From Acidobacteriaceae bacterium (GTDB lineage: Bacteria > Acidobacteriota > Terriglobia > Terriglobales > Acidobacteriaceae): 44,710 nucleotides of DNA. The stretch's first letter is position 1. Every line of letters begins with the position of its first letter. Below the pieces are notes generated by a model. It did no database searches, was not told the origin of the DNA, and saw only the letters and a list, made by a program, of their open reading frames with translations. The stretch is from NCBI GenBank assembly GCA_030039035.1, contig JASHQQ010000269.1, positions 1 through 44,710 on the forward strand, given 5' to 3'. A program made the position numbers and the translations under genes. Of the stretch, positions 33,075 to 42,744 are shown piece after piece.

Positions 33075-34793
33075 TCAGTGTGATTCTCTCGGAATTCCGT
33101 GTCCTCGGCAGCCGACCAGAAAGTCAAAATCCATCCCCTTGTCGGCCTGCATCACGTGTTCCGTGAAGAGGAACTGATATCCGCTCCTGAAGGCCGGTTC
33201 CGGCGCCTTCCACTCGGTGCGACGCCTGGCAAGTTCCGCGTCCGGGACATCGAGATGCAGTTTCCGCGCCGGGACATCCAGTTCGATCCAGTCGCCTTCG
33301 CGCACCAGCGCCAGCGGCCCGCCCAGCGCGGCTTCAGGGCAAACGTGCAACACCACCGTTCCATAGGCCGTTCCGCTCATGCGCGCATCGCTGATGCGCA
33401 CCATGTCGGTGATGCCTTTGGCCAGCACCTTGGGCGGCAGCCCCATGTTGCCCACTTCGGACATTCCGGGATAGCCGCGCGGCCCGCAGTTCTTCAGCAC
33501 CATCACGCTTTTCTCGTCGATGTCGAGATCCGGATTCCCGATGCGCTCATAGTACTGTTCGATCGACTCGAAGACGACAGCCTTTCCGCGGTGCTTCATC
33601 AGGTGCGGCGAAGCAGCCGAGGGTTTCAGCACCGCGCCGTCGGGGCAAAGGTTGCCGCGCAGCACGGCGATGCCGCCATGCTCTACGAGCGGCCTGTCGT
33701 AGTCGCGGATCACTTCGCGATCCCAGTTGGGCGCATCTCTTACGTTCTCGCCGATCGTCTTTCCGTTTACCGTGAGCGCACCCTCGTCCAGCAGTTTCTG
33801 CTGGGCGAGCCTCCACAGCACCGCCGGCAGGCCGCCGGCGTAGTAGAACTCTTCCATAAGAAAGCGACCGGACGGCTGGATGTCGACGATGGTGCGCACG
33901 TCCCGCCCGTATTTGTCCCAGTCGTCGAGCGTAAGCGGCACGCCTGCGCGCCCGGCGAAAGCGATCAGATGAATCACCGCGTTGGTCGAGCCCCCGATTG
34001 CGGCGCAGGTGCGAATGGCATTCAGGAAAGCCTCACGCTTCAGAATCTTCGAAATGCGCAGATCTTCGCGCACCATCTCGACGATGCGCCGGCCGGTCAG
34101 ATGGGCCAGTGTGCCGCGACGCGAGTCGGGCGCCGGAATGGCGGCGTTGCCGGGCAGCGAGAGCCCCAGCGACTCCACCATGCACGCCATCGTCGACGCG
34201 GTGCCCATGGTCATGCAGTGGCCAATCGAGCGATGCAGGCAGGTTTCCGCATCCAGAAATTCCTGGTTGGACATCGTGCCGGCCTTGACGGCTTCGCTGA
34301 ATCGCCAAATTGCCGTGCCCGAGCCGATGCATTCGCCACGGTAGCGGCCGTTCAGCATCGGTCCGCCCGAGATCACGATCGCCGGCACGTCGCAGCTTGC
34401 CGCGCCCATCACCAGTGAAGGCGTCGTCTTGTCGCAGCCGCACATCAGCACCACGCCGTCGATGGGGTTGCCGCGGATCGATTCCTCCACATCCATGCTG
34501 GCCAGATTGCGGAACATCGCCGCTGTGGGCCTCAGGTTGGTTTCGCCCAGAGACATGACCGGAAACTCGAGCGGCAATCCGCCGGCTTCCCACACTCCGT
34601 TCTTCACACGCTGCGCCAGTTCGCGAAAATGCACATTGCACGGCGTCAGCTCCGACCAGGTGTTGCAGATGCCGATGACCGGCCGTCCATCGAACTCATC
34701 CGGAGGATAACCGCGCATCCAACTGCGATGGATAAACCCGTCCTTGTTCTTGCCGCCAAACCATGCCTGCGAACGCAATTTGCGCTTTTCCAT
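33075..34793 (-). CDS. IlvD/Edd-family sugar-acid dehydratase
   Basis: 572 residues. The three iron-sulfur cysteines are C52 (TPCN), C120 (GCDKTTP) and C193 (GHCMTMGTAS), the arrangement of [2Fe-2S] pentonate dehydratases. The catalytic serine lies in ARMSGTAYGT near the C-terminus. The N-terminus (KLRSQAWFGGKNKDGFIHRSWM) is like that of arabonate/xylonate-type enzymes rather than of dihydroxyacid dehydratase. The product would be a 2-keto-3-deoxy sugar acid. ATG 34793 follows GGAAGGAA; an in-frame TTG six codons upstream is less likely. With the SDR gene it forms a two-gene operon, divergent from eutB. Confidence 0.92.
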   Translation of the reverse strand: MEKRKLRSQAWFGGKNKDGFIHRSWMRGYPPDEFDGRPVIGICNTWSELTPCNVHFRELAQRVKNGVWEAGGLPLEFPVMSLGETNLRPTAAMFRNLASMDVEESIRGNPIDGVVLMCGCDKTTPSLVMGAASCDVPAIVISGGPMLNGRYRGECIGSGTAIWRFSEAVKAGTMSNQEFLDAETCLHRSIGHCMTMGTASTMACMVESLGLSLPGNAAIPAPDSRRGTLAHLTGRRIVEMVREDLRISKILKREAFLNAIRTCAAIGGSTNAVIHLIAFAGRAGVPLTLDDWDKYGRDVRTIVDIQPSGRFLMEEFYYAGGLPAVLWRLAQQKLLDEGALTVNGKTIGENVRDAPNWDREVIRDYDRPLVEHGGIAVLRGNLCPDGAVLKPSAASPHLMKHRGKAVVFESIEQYYERIGNPDLDIDEKSVMVLKNCGPRGYPGMSEVGNMGLPPKVLAKGITDMVRISDARMSGTAYGTVVLHVCPEAALGGPLALVREGDWIELDVPARKLHLDVPDAELARRRTEWKAPEPAFRSGYQFLFTEHVMQADKGMDFDFLVGCRGHGIPRESH

Positions 34794-34825
34794 GCCCGGA
34801 ATTCCTTCCAACGGGAACCGAACCT

Positions 34826-34831
34826 ACTATA
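34826..34831 (-). promoter_or_regulatory. -10 box upstream of the IlvD/Edd dehydratase
   Basis: On the minus strand TATAGT (34831 to 34826) would start transcription near 34819, leaving a leader of about 26 bases that contains the GGAAGGAA ribosome site. No good -35 is seen. Confidence 0.4.
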
Positions 34832-34855
34832 CATTGCGCGGCAGGATGCTCGCGT

Positions 34856-34888
34856 GAAGGGTACGGGCTTCAGCGCGAAGGGTACGGG
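34856..34888. repeat. family C repeat copy 2 with an internal direct repeat
   Basis: GAAGGGTACGGG occurs twice, at 34856-34867 and 34877-34888, nine bases apart. The first copy continues into CTTCAGC, shared with the element near 24455. It lies in the divergent region between the dehydratase and eutB. Confidence 0.6.
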
Positions 34889-34978
34889 ATGCAGCCTTGG
34901 AGAACGCTGAGCCAACTTCCGATCGCGCCGATTTCGGCGAAAACGCCGTATTCTGATCTTGCCATCGGCGGACCGCTC

Positions 34979-36358
34979 ATGAGCTTCTCGTCCAGCATCG
35001 GCAATCATCGCTATCAATTCGCCGACCTGCGCGAGCTGCTCGCCAAGGCCACGCCTGCACGAAGCGGCGATGTGCTGGCCCGCGTGGCCGCCGAAACGGC
35101 TGAAGAACGTGTGGCCGCGCAGTTCGCGCTGGCCGATCTCCCGCTCGTGCATTTCCTGGCCGAGCCGGTCATTCCGTACGAAATCGACGAAGTGACCCGC
35201 CTGATCGCCGATACGCACGACGCGCAGGCTTTTTCCCCGGTGCGATCATTGACCGTGGGCGAACTGCGCGACTGGCTGCTTTCCGACGAAGCGACCGGGG
35301 AGCGCCTGGCCGCGCTCGCGCCCGGGCTCACGCCGGAAATGGCCGCGGCGGTGAGCAAGCTGATGCGCGTGCAGGACCTGATCGGCGCTGCGGCCAGGAT
35401 CCGCGTGGTGACGCGCTTTCGCACCACGGTCGGCCTGCCTGGCCGTTTGAGCGCGCGCCTGCAGCCCAATCATCCGACTGACGAAGCGGCCGGGATTGCG
35501 GCGTCGATCCTCGACGGATTGCTGCTCGGCTCCGGCGATGCCGTGATCGGCATCAACCCCGCGGGAGACGGCGTGGAGGTGACCACGCGCCTGCTGCGCC
35601 TGGTGGATGCCCTGCGGGAACGGTTTCAGATTCCCGCGCAGAGCTGCGTGCTGGCGCATGTGACCACGCAAATGGCCGCGCTCGAACAGGGCGCTCCCGT
35701 CGACCTGATCTTTCAGTCCATCGCCGGCACCGAAGCCGCGAATCGCAGCTTCGGCGTGAGCTTGGCGATGCTGGAGGAGGCGCACGAAGCGGGAAAATCA
35801 TTGGGGCGCGGCGCGATGTGCGCAGATGGAACGATCGGCTGCAACGTGATGTATTTCGAGACCGGCCAGGGTTCGGCGCTCTCGGCCAACGCGCATCACG
35901 GCGTGGACCAGCAGACGCTGGAGGCGCGCGCTTACGCCGTTGCGCGCCGGTTTGAGCCAATGCTTGTCAATACGGTGGTCGGATTCATCGGCCCCGAGTA
36001 TCTTTACGACGGCAAGCAGATCGTTCGCGCGGGGCTGGAGGATCACTTTTGCGGCAAGCTTCTTGGCTTGCCCATGGGCTGCGACGTTTGCTACACCAAT
36101 CATGCCGAGGCCGACCAGGACGACATGGACGTGTTGCTCACGCTGCTGGGCGCGGCCGGGGTGAACTATATCATGGGAGTGCCCGGCGCCGACGACGTGA
36201 TGTTGAATTATCAAAGCACCAGCTTTCACGATGCTCTCTATCTGAGACGCGTGCTGGGCCTGCGGCCCGCGCCGGAGTTCGAAGCCTGGCTGCAGGGCGA
36301 CGGGTTCGGCCGCCTCGCACTCGATGCCGCCAACCCGGAAAGGCTGCTGCCGGCATGA
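34979..36358 (+). CDS. eutB: ethanolamine ammonia-lyase heavy chain
   Basis: A 459-residue catalytic subunit that converts ethanolamine to acetaldehyde and ammonia with adenosylcobalamin. It resembles E. coli EutB along its whole length: [81 protein letters not shown] and [11 protein letters not shown]. The substrate-binding Arg and Gln in ARLQPN and the Glu of YFETGQG are present. I place the start at ATG 34979, which matches the family N-terminus; the frame extends upstream through a repeat. The stop overlaps the eutC start (ATGA). No microcompartment, EutA or transporter genes are in the window, so acetaldehyde handling is elsewhere. Confidence 0.96.
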   Translation: MSFSSSIGNHRYQFADLRELLAKATPARSGDVLARVAAETAEERVAAQFALADLPLVHFLAEPVIPYEIDEVTRLIADTHDAQAFSPVRSLTVGELRDWLLSDEATGERLAALAPGLTPEMAAAVSKLMRVQDLIGAAARIRVVTRFRTTVGLPGRLSARLQPNHPTDEAAGIAASILDGLLLGSGDAVIGINPAGDGVEVTTRLLRLVDALRERFQIPAQSCVLAHVTTQMAALEQGAPVDLIFQSIAGTEAANRSFGVSLAMLEEAHEAGKSLGRGAMCADGTIGCNVMYFETGQGSALSANAHHGVDQQTLEARAYAVARRFEPMLVNTVVGFIGPEYLYDGKQIVRAGLEDHFCGKLLGLPMGCDVCYTNHAEADQDDMDVLLTLLGAAGVNYIMGVPGADDVMLNYQSTSFHDALYLRRVLGLRPAPEFEAWLQGDGFGRLALDAANPERLLPA

Positions 36359-37119
36359 GCGGGATCGCGTATCCCGAGATGCTTCCGACGCTGGCGGCAA
36401 GGCTCAGGGCGCTCACTCCGGCGCGCGTGGCGCTGGGTCGCACCGGCGTGAGCCAGCCCACTCGCGAGCAGCTTGCGTTTCAGCGCTGCCACGCCCAGGC
36501 GCGCGACGCGGTCCACGCGCGGTTGGAGACTGCCGCTCTCGCGGCGGAAATGGAAGCGACTACGGGCAGGGACGTATTGCGATTGCACTCCGCTGCTGCC
36601 GACCGGACCTGTTATCTGCAGCGCCCCGATCTGGGCCGCGCTCTCGACGAGCCCAGCCGGGTTCGCCTCTCGCAGTTGCAGCCCGGCCCATTCGATCTGG
36701 CGCTGATCGTGGCCGATGGCCTCTCGGCTCTCGCCGTGGAGCGCCACGCGGCGCCGCTGCTCTGCGAGCTGCTTCGACGCCTTGAAGGATGGCGGATCGC
36801 GCCGGCGTGCGTGGTTGAGCAGGGCCGTGTCGCTATCGGCGACGAGATTGGATCGTTGCTGGGCGCCGAAATTGCCGTGGTGCTGATCGGCGAGCGCCCC
36901 GGCCTGAGCTCTCCCGATTCGCTCGGAGCCTACATCACGTGGCAGCCGCGTCCGGGCCGCACGGACGCCGAGCGCAACTGCATCTCCAACATTCGCGCCG
37001 AAGGGCTGGGCTACGCCGACGGCGCCGGACAACTGGCGTCCCTTCTCGCGCAGGCCCGCCGCCGCAAAATGACAGGCGTGGCGTTGAAGCTGGAATCGGC
37101 CAGGGCTCTGGAGGGATAA
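36355..37119 (+). CDS. eutC: ethanolamine ammonia-lyase light chain
   Basis: A 254-residue small subunit that completes the cobalamin-binding site of the lyase. Recognised by [39 protein letters not shown], the central [19 protein letters not shown] and [20 protein letters not shown] with [10 protein letters not shown] near the end. It overlaps eutB by four bases (ATGA), which fits tight one-to-one synthesis of the two chains. Confidence 0.96.
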   Translation: MSGIAYPEMLPTLAARLRALTPARVALGRTGVSQPTREQLAFQRCHAQARDAVHARLETAALAAEMEATTGRDVLRLHSAAADRTCYLQRPDLGRALDEPSRVRLSQLQPGPFDLALIVADGLSALAVERHAAPLLCELLRRLEGWRIAPACVVEQGRVAIGDEIGSLLGAEIAVVLIGERPGLSSPDSLGAYITWQPRPGRTDAERNCISNIRAEGLGYADGAGQLASLLAQARRRKMTGVALKLESARALEG

Positions 37120-37124
37120 CACTG

Positions 37125-37397
37125 ATGCTTCGCTGGCTGAAATGGACTGCTTTGGCCGTCGGGATCGGCTTCGTCCTCGCTTACCTTTGCGACTGGGCGG
37201 TCTTCAGGCTGCGGGGCTCTCCGTCCGCGAAGGTGACTATCAACAGCTACCAGAGTGTTCCGCTGAAGGGACACAAGTACGAGTACGACTATCTCGGTTC
37301 CAGCGACGAGCCATGTTCCGTCTCGCTGTTCCCTCATGGCGGCCAGAATCCCTGCTGGTGGCTGCGCCGCCACCGGAACCAGGTGACAAACCTGTGA
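37125..37397 (+). CDS. short membrane-anchored protein of unknown function
   Basis: A 90-residue protein with one N-terminal membrane helix (WTALAVGIGFVLAYLCDWAVF) and an outer domain containing VPLKGHKYEYDYLGS, then EPCSVSLFPHGGQNPCWWLRRH with a spaced Cys pair (quoted as PCSVSLFPHGGQNPCWW). I recall similar short proteins in Acidobacteriota, without a function. GGAGGG lies eight bases before ATG 37125, only five bases after eutC, so it may be read from the same mRNA. Confidence 0.75.
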   Translation: MLRWLKWTALAVGIGFVLAYLCDWAVFRLRGSPSAKVTINSYQSVPLKGHKYEYDYLGSSDEPCSVSLFPHGGQNPCWWLRRHRNQVTNL

Positions 37398-37452
37398 TCC
37401 ACGATCGGAGGGAGCGCCGGCGCAATCCGGACGTGGCAACGGTGTGACTGCT

Positions 37453-38664
37453 TTATGGCTGCGGAGCCGGTGCCGGGGAAGGGGCTGACGGCGGTGCACT
37501 TGCCGGGGGATGTTCTTTGCCTCGGGAAATCTGGTCGAAAAGGTCTTGATCCTGCTGCTGGGTGATGTTGCTGGCCTTGGCGAATTCGGCTTTGGCCAAC
37601 TCCGTTTTGCCCATGGTGCGGTAGAGATGGCCAAGCCGCCAGTGCACATTGACATCGTTCGGTATCAGCCTCTCCGCCTCGGTCAACTCCTTCAGCGCTG
37701 AAGCATTCTCGCCTTCCTGGGCATCCACGATGCCCAAATCCAGGTGAGCGAGTCCCTGCTTCGGGTCAAGGCGCAGGGCCTTCTCGAGGACGGGTCTTGC
37801 TGCCGCCATCTGGTTCAGTTGGATCTCGGCGTCGCCGAAGTACACCATCGCCTGAACCTGGTTGGGATCATTGGCCAGCTCCGCCTGAAATTCGCTGGCT
37901 GCTTCGGGATACTGTTGCTGCGTCCAGAGCAGGTATCCCAGCCCGAAATGAACGTTCGGTTCCTTTGGATTGGCCTTGACTGCGGCGCGGAACATCGCCG
38001 TCGAGCCGGCATTGTCCTTCATCTCGTCGAGCGCTTCGCCGGCCAGCATGTCGGCTTCGGCGGACTCGGAGTTGAGGGCCAGAATCTCGTGATACGTGTC
38101 CATGACGCACTGATACTGTTTCGACCAGAGGCAACTGTGCGCCAGCGCCAGCCGTAGCGGCAGGCTCTGCTTGTCCTCGGCCGCTGCGTCCTTCAGGTAG
38201 GGAACCGCTTCCTTGTACTCGGCCAGACCGTAATAGGCCATGCCGGTCAGCGTGGTGAGCTGGAAATCGCCTGGCTGGCTCTTGAGCAGGATGCCAAATT
38301 CCTGGATGGCTCCCCGCATGTCTCCGTTCTTGAAGTACGCCAGACCCAGGTCCCGCCGCAAGGCGGGAACATTGGGGTCCATTTCCAGCGCCTTGTTGTA
38401 GAGCGGAATGGCCTCCTTATAGTGTTGCTGTCGCGCTTCGAGCAAGCCGAGGTGCGCGTAAGGCTCCGGGCTCGTCGGGCGAGCCTTCAGGTAGGCGCGC
38501 CATGCCGCCTCGGCCTCGGCGTTTCGTCCCTGCTGTTCCAGCGTAAGTGCGGTTTGCCGCAGTTGCACCTGGTTCGCGCCCTGGGTTGCGCCCGCCTGGC
38601 CCAGTGCGGCTCCAGCCGTCGCCGCCAGCACCAGGCCGATTCCTCGTTGGATGGTCCGAATCAC
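37453..38664 (-). CDS. exported TPR protein downstream of the second TonB-dependent receptor
   Basis: 403 residues. A signal peptide (GIGLVLAATAGAALGQAGA) is followed by about nine TPR motifs, for example PEPYAHLGLLEARQQHYKEA and VHWRLGHLYRTMGKTELAKA, then a Pro/Ala/Ser-rich tail. It probably assembles periplasmic partners. TonB-dependent receptor and TPR gene pairs are common in Acidobacteriota, so the two may work together. The start is GTG 38664 with AAGAGAA upstream. A strong terminator separates it from the receptor gene, so it likely has some transcription of its own. Confidence 0.88.
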   Translation of the reverse strand: MIRTIQRGIGLVLAATAGAALGQAGATQGANQVQLRQTALTLEQQGRNAEAEAAWRAYLKARPTSPEPYAHLGLLEARQQHYKEAIPLYNKALEMDPNVPALRRDLGLAYFKNGDMRGAIQEFGILLKSQPGDFQLTTLTGMAYYGLAEYKEAVPYLKDAAAEDKQSLPLRLALAHSCLWSKQYQCVMDTYHEILALNSESAEADMLAGEALDEMKDNAGSTAMFRAAVKANPKEPNVHFGLGYLLWTQQQYPEAASEFQAELANDPNQVQAMVYFGDAEIQLNQMAAARPVLEKALRLDPKQGLAHLDLGIVDAQEGENASALKELTEAERLIPNDVNVHWRLGHLYRTMGKTELAKAEFAKASNITQQQDQDLFDQISRGKEHPPASAPPSAPSPAPAPQP

Positions 38665-38724
38665 AAGGTTCTCTTATCGATTGATTTTCTCTCCATCCGA
38701 CGGCGCGGAGCAAATCCTGGAGGC

Positions 38725-38762
38725 AAAGAAAAAGGGCGCGGCAGGGAATGCCTGCCGCGCCC
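38725..38762 (-). terminator. Rho-independent terminator of the second TonB-dependent receptor
   Basis: A perfect 12-bp stem, GGGCGCGGCAGG and CCTGCCGCGCCC (38734-38762), with a five-base loop is followed on the minus strand by TTTTTCTTT. It lies 15 bases after the receptor stop. Confidence 0.93.
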
Positions 38763-38777
38763 AGGTTGCGGAGTGAA

Positions 38778-41700
38778 CTAGAAAACGAACTTGCCGCCCA
38801 GTTCAAGCACGCGCGGATCCCAGGTGGAGTTCACCTGGCCGAACGTGTTGCCCTGATTCAGCACATTGCTGAAGGCCCCGCTCTGAGGAGCGTAACCGGT
38901 GTTGATGCCGTTGGGTTCGGTGTGGTTGAACGTGTTGAAGGACTCGAAGCGAAGCTCGAAGTGAGCCCGCTCGGTGACCGCAAACGACTTGTAGAGCGAA
39001 GTCGTGAAGTTCACGCGTCCGGGTCCAACCACGGCGTCCTTGGCCGAGTTGCCGAAGCCCATATTCGGGCCGCCGAGCCACTGTGGAACGACGTCGGAGA
39101 ACTGGGCCACGTTGAACCAGCGGCCCATTTGCTTGGGATAGTGCATCTTTCCGCTGATGTTCGGACGCACCGTATATCCGCCGCCCAGGCCGACGGTGTC
39201 AGGCGCGCCGCCATTGACGCCGCCGGTACCGGTCACTGTCCCAACCGTGCCGGTTTCGTCGACGAACGTACCTGCAACCTCCCACCCGCCAGCGATGGTG
39301 TGAACCAGTCCCTGGCTCTTGTCGAAGAAGGGCAGCTTGTAGATGTAGTTGGCGTTGACGATGTGGCGCCGGTCGAGAGCACCGGAGCCCTTGTCGTATT
39401 TGATGTACCACGGGTCGCTGACGCAGCAACTGTTGTCGTAGGACTGAATGTCGATCTCGTGCGAGTACGTGTAGTCGAGTTCGCCGCTCAGGCCCCACCG
39501 GTTCTGGACGCGAAGGCCGGTCTCGAAGCCGTTGTAGCCTCCGTTGGTGGCCATCTCCTGCTGCGTGATGCTGCCGTAGCCCTGGTATTCACGGAAAGCG
39601 TTCAGGCCGCCATTGAACCCGCCCAGGCCAGAGACGCAGCCCGCATCGTTGCCGTACATCGGATTCACGTGGTTGCCCGAGTCGCCGGCGAGGCAATCTA
39701 CGAGTTGGTTATTCGGTGTAGACGAGCTGCCGACGTTGACGGTGGTAGAGCCTTCCGCCGGTGTGATGTTGTTGATGTAGCGGTCATCCCACTGGTGCCA
39801 CGCCAGATTGCCGACGTACTGGACAACCCAGACCATGGAGGGTCTGACCTCGCGCTGAACGCCCAGGCTGAACTGCGCGACGCCCGGAGGCGCATAGTTG
39901 TTGGGAGCGAGATTTTCCGGGCTGGTGGCAAATACCGGGAGCCCCAGCGCGGAGGCGTTGGCGCCGGTTTGCCAGTTGTATCCGGGCGAGGTGAAGGTGG
40001 TGTTGCTGATGCTCAGGTTATAGGCGTAGGGCGCGTTGGTGGCAGCGTTGTAAATGTCGTTGCCCTGGGTGCGCTCGAAGAACGTTCCGAAGCCGCCGCG
40101 AAGTACGGTCTTGCCGTTTCCGAAGAGGTCTTCAGAGAAGCCGATGCGGGGCTGGTAGGTGTCATAGCGGTTGTCGACCAGGCCACGCGGGAAGCCCGCC
40201 TGTCCGGCCAGTCCCATGCCGTTGAGGTAGAACTCGATTCCGCCGACCTTGGCGACAGTGGGGCTGTTGGGAGCGATGGTGCCGGCGGAAGTCCAGATGG
40301 GAAGCCCGCCGAAGTTGTAGGCGTTGGGGTCGAAGTTGGAAACGTCGTTACTCCGTTCCCAGGCATGCGGCAGAGCGTCGTAACGCAATCCGATCTGCAG
40401 GCTCAGTCGCGGGGTGACGTGCCAGTTATCCATCACATAGGCCGACGGCGTCTGGTTGACGTAGTGGCGGATGGGCACGGCCTGGAACTGCGAATAGCTG
40501 CCGGTGAGGCCCAGCAGGATGTCCATCAGGCTGTCGTTGGTGGTGCTGCTGGGATTGAAATATCCCTGCTCGTCGCCGAACAACTGCTGGTTCTTGGTGT
40601 AGCGGTTGTAGCTGAAGCCGTACTTCATGGCGTGCTTGCCCATGGTGTACGAAACATCCACGCGAGGCTCGAAGTCCTCGGCCGCGTTGTGCCACGGCGC
40701 CGAAGCCGTATCCTCCGCAACGCCGTAGGGGCCGATGTAGCCGGTGCCCGGCAGCGAGTTGCGGGTGATCGAAAACAGCGGCGAGACCGGGCTTGCCACC
40801 CAGCCCGTGGGCAGGTCGCCGGCCGCGCTGTTGGTGATGTTCAGCACGTTGCCGTCGTAGTTGAGGCTGGCTTCGACCAGCAGGTTGGGATTGATGGTGC
40901 CGCTCAGCTTGACGGCCGCCGAGTTCGACGGGTTGGAGAGGGTGCTCGTGATGGTGTTGTATACGCACCAGCACCAGCCCAGCTCCGGCTGCGCGTAGCC
41001 CTGGAGCACCTGATCGTGCATGTAGTGCGCCAGCACCGCCCACTTGTCGTTGAACTTGTGGTCCACGCGGGCGACGATGTCCAGCACGTTGATCGGGTTG
41101 GAGACGTTGGTGATGTTCTTGTCCTGCCCCGTCACGTTCGGCTTGGGGAATACCGGCGACTGCAGATAGAGCATGCCGTTGTTGTCGAAGAGCGAAGCGG
41201 GAATCTTCTGTCCCGTCAGGTGAGTGCAAGTGACGGCACCACTGCTGGTGTACTGGACCGACCCGTCCCAGCACGCTCCGGGCGTGAGGCCCAGCGGTTT
41301 CAGCTTGTTCTGGTAGTACCAGGTCGACGTGGCAATGTTCGGGACCACGAGCTGGTTGGTGGCATCGAACGCCGGCGGCACATAGGTCAGGGTCTGGCCG
41401 GCCACCGGAACATCGGCCGGGTCGATCGTTGACTGCTCGTTGGTGCCCGCGCCGGTGAGGATCTTGCGCCATTCCCAGTTGGTGAACAGGAAGGTGTGCT
41501 GCCGGTCGGTGTTGTAAACCTTGGGAATGAACACCGGTCCGCCCGCGTTGCCGCCGAAGATGTTGTAGTGCGTGCTTGTCCTCGGGGTCACGGGTGTGGA
41601 CAGCTTGTTGAAGTAGGGGTCGGCGTCGTAGTCGGTGTTGCGGTTGAACTCCCACAGTTCGCCGTGGTACTTCTGCGTGCCGCTTTTGAGCGAAAGGCTC

Positions 41701-42422
41701 ATGGTGGCGCCCGACGAAATGCCGTAGTCGGGCGGATAGTTCGACGACAGCATCGAGAACTCGGCGATGGCGTCCTGCGAAGGCATGATGTCCATGCCGC
41801 CGGCGCCGCCGCGGTCGTCAGCCTCGCCGCCGTCGATTAGCCAGATATTGTGGCTCTGGCGCAGGCCGTTCACACTGATGGTGAAACTGGCTGCGACCGA
41901 GGTCGGCGTGTTCGAGTCGGGCAGGGCGGAGCTTACGCCCAGGCCCAGCGCGGCCAACGCGGCAAAGTTGCGGTTCTCGGTGGCGATTTCGCTGATCTGC
42001 TCGGAGCTGATCAGCGTGCTGACCACGTTGGAGTCGGTCTGCACCGCCAGGGCATCGGCCTCGACCGTGACGGTCTCGGTGTCGGCGCCCACGGTGAGCT
42101 GAACGTCATGGCGGAAGGTCTGCGAAACGTTGATGACAACGCCGTTCTCCTGGAACGTTTCGAAACCCTTGGCCGTAACCTTCAGTGCGTAGGTGCCGGG
42201 GTTCAGCCCGTTGATGTCGTACAATCCGGTGGCTCCGCTCTGGGTCGTCTGGACCGCGCTGGTGGCCGGATTGGTGAGGACAATTGTCGCGCCGGGCACC
42301 ACCGCGCCGGTTTTATCCGTCACGATACCGGTGAGCTCCGAATTGGCCTGTCCTATTGCCACGGCACATGCCAACACGAAGAACAACGGCAACAGGAGGT
42401 ACCTGTATCTCGCTTGTCTCAT
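38778..42422 (-). CDS. Oar-like TonB-dependent receptor with carboxypeptidase-regulatory-like domain
   Basis: A 1214-residue outer-membrane protein. The signal peptide is at 1-25 (YLLLPLFFVLACAVAIGQ). The carboxypeptidase-regulatory-like domain (TGIVTDKTGAVVPGATIVLT) spans about 28-110, then the plug (NRNFAALAALGLGVSSALPD; SHNIWLIDGGEADDRGG) and barrel, ending in VLELGGKFVF. ATG 42422 follows AAAAGGA and begins the signal peptide; the frame opens 24 codons upstream without support. A 1-kb upstream region with two promoters and a LacI-like operator suggests regulated expression, for example by a sugar. Its sequence differs from the receptor at 12415 outside the shared architecture, so they probably bind different ligands. 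Confidence 0.95.
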   Translation of the reverse strand: MRQARYRYLLLPLFFVLACAVAIGQANSELTGIVTDKTGAVVPGATIVLTNPATSAVQTTQSGATGLYDINGLNPGTYALKVTAKGFETFQENGVVINVSQTFRHDVQLTVGADTETVTVEADALAVQTDSNVVSTLISSEQISEIATENRNFAALAALGLGVSSALPDSNTPTSVAASFTISVNGLRQSHNIWLIDGGEADDRGGAGGMDIMPSQDAIAEFSMLSSNYPPDYGISSGATMSLSLKSGTQKYHGELWEFNRNTDYDADPYFNKLSTPVTPRTSTHYNIFGGNAGGPVFIPKVYNTDRQHTFLFTNWEWRKILTGAGTNEQSTIDPADVPVAGQTLTYVPPAFDATNQLVVPNIATSTWYYQNKLKPLGLTPGACWDGSVQYTSSGAVTCTHLTGQKIPASLFDNNGMLYLQSPVFPKPNVTGQDKNITNVSNPINVLDIVARVDHKFNDKWAVLAHYMHDQVLQGYAQPELGWCWCVYNTITSTLSNPSNSAAVKLSGTINPNLLVEASLNYDGNVLNITNSAAGDLPTGWVASPVSPLFSITRNSLPGTGYIGPYGVAEDTASAPWHNAAEDFEPRVDVSYTMGKHAMKYGFSYNRYTKNQQLFGDEQGYFNPSSTTNDSLMDILLGLTGSYSQFQAVPIRHYVNQTPSAYVMDNWHVTPRLSLQIGLRYDALPHAWERSNDVSNFDPNAYNFGGLPIWTSAGTIAPNSPTVAKVGGIEFYLNGMGLAGQAGFPRGLVDNRYDTYQPRIGFSEDLFGNGKTVLRGGFGTFFERTQGNDIYNAATNAPYAYNLSISNTTFTSPGYNWQTGANASALGLPVFATSPENLAPNNYAPPGVAQFSLGVQREVRPSMVWVVQYVGNLAWHQWDDRYINNITPAEGSTTVNVGSSSTPNNQLVDCLAGDSGNHVNPMYGNDAGCVSGLGGFNGGLNAFREYQGYGSITQQEMATNGGYNGFETGLRVQNRWGLSGELDYTYSHEIDIQSYDNSCCVSDPWYIKYDKGSGALDRRHIVNANYIYKLPFFDKSQGLVHTIAGGWEVAGTFVDETGTVGTVTGTGGVNGGAPDTVGLGGGYTVRPNISGKMHYPKQMGRWFNVAQFSDVVPQWLGGPNMGFGNSAKDAVVGPGRVNFTTSLYKSFAVTERAHFELRFESFNTFNHTEPNGINTGYAPQSGAFSNVLNQGNTFGQVNSTWDPRVLELGGKFVF

Positions 42423-42714
42423 GTGACCATCCTTTTCAAAGTTGGTGCTGCTTGTTGCGTTTCTCTGTCGGCTCTCCTGGAGACTCCGAAGCAAACCGGC
42501 TAATTGGAGCGGGAGCGAAGGACGCGCGGCTGCTGCTGGAATGCGGCCTGGCGATCGTCTTCGGTCGTGGCCGTTGGTGTTCCATCAAGACAGAAATGCG
42601 CCCCCGCGATACACCTCTCCATGAAGAGGTGGCGCGACGGCTGCCGCCGGCGATCTGACACAGATTCGCTCAAATACACCGATTTACCTGTGGGTTCGGA
42701 GATTCGACCGAGCC

Positions 42715-42744
42715 ATTTAACGCTCGCGGATTTGGAATTGTCAA
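42715..42744 (-). promoter_or_regulatory. proximal promoter of the second TonB-dependent receptor
   Basis: On the minus strand a perfect TTGACA (42744-42739) and TTAAAT (42720-42715) are 18 bases apart, with an A/T-rich stretch (AAATTGATTTTC) just upstream. Transcription would start near 42708, giving a leader of about 286 bases. Confidence 0.6.

Noticed and set aside
33099-34418. Plus-strand frame of 439 codons over the dehydratase
   Set aside because: The minus strand encodes an intact IlvD/Edd enzyme with all iron-sulfur cysteines.
34856-34888. Possible CRISPR-like repeats
   Set aside because: Only two 12-bp copies, too short and too few for a CRISPR array, and no cas gene is present.
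38748-41432. Open frame of 894 codons on the plus strand
   Set aside because: It mirrors the second TonB-dependent receptor, with Val/Asp/Gly-rich, non-protein-like composition.
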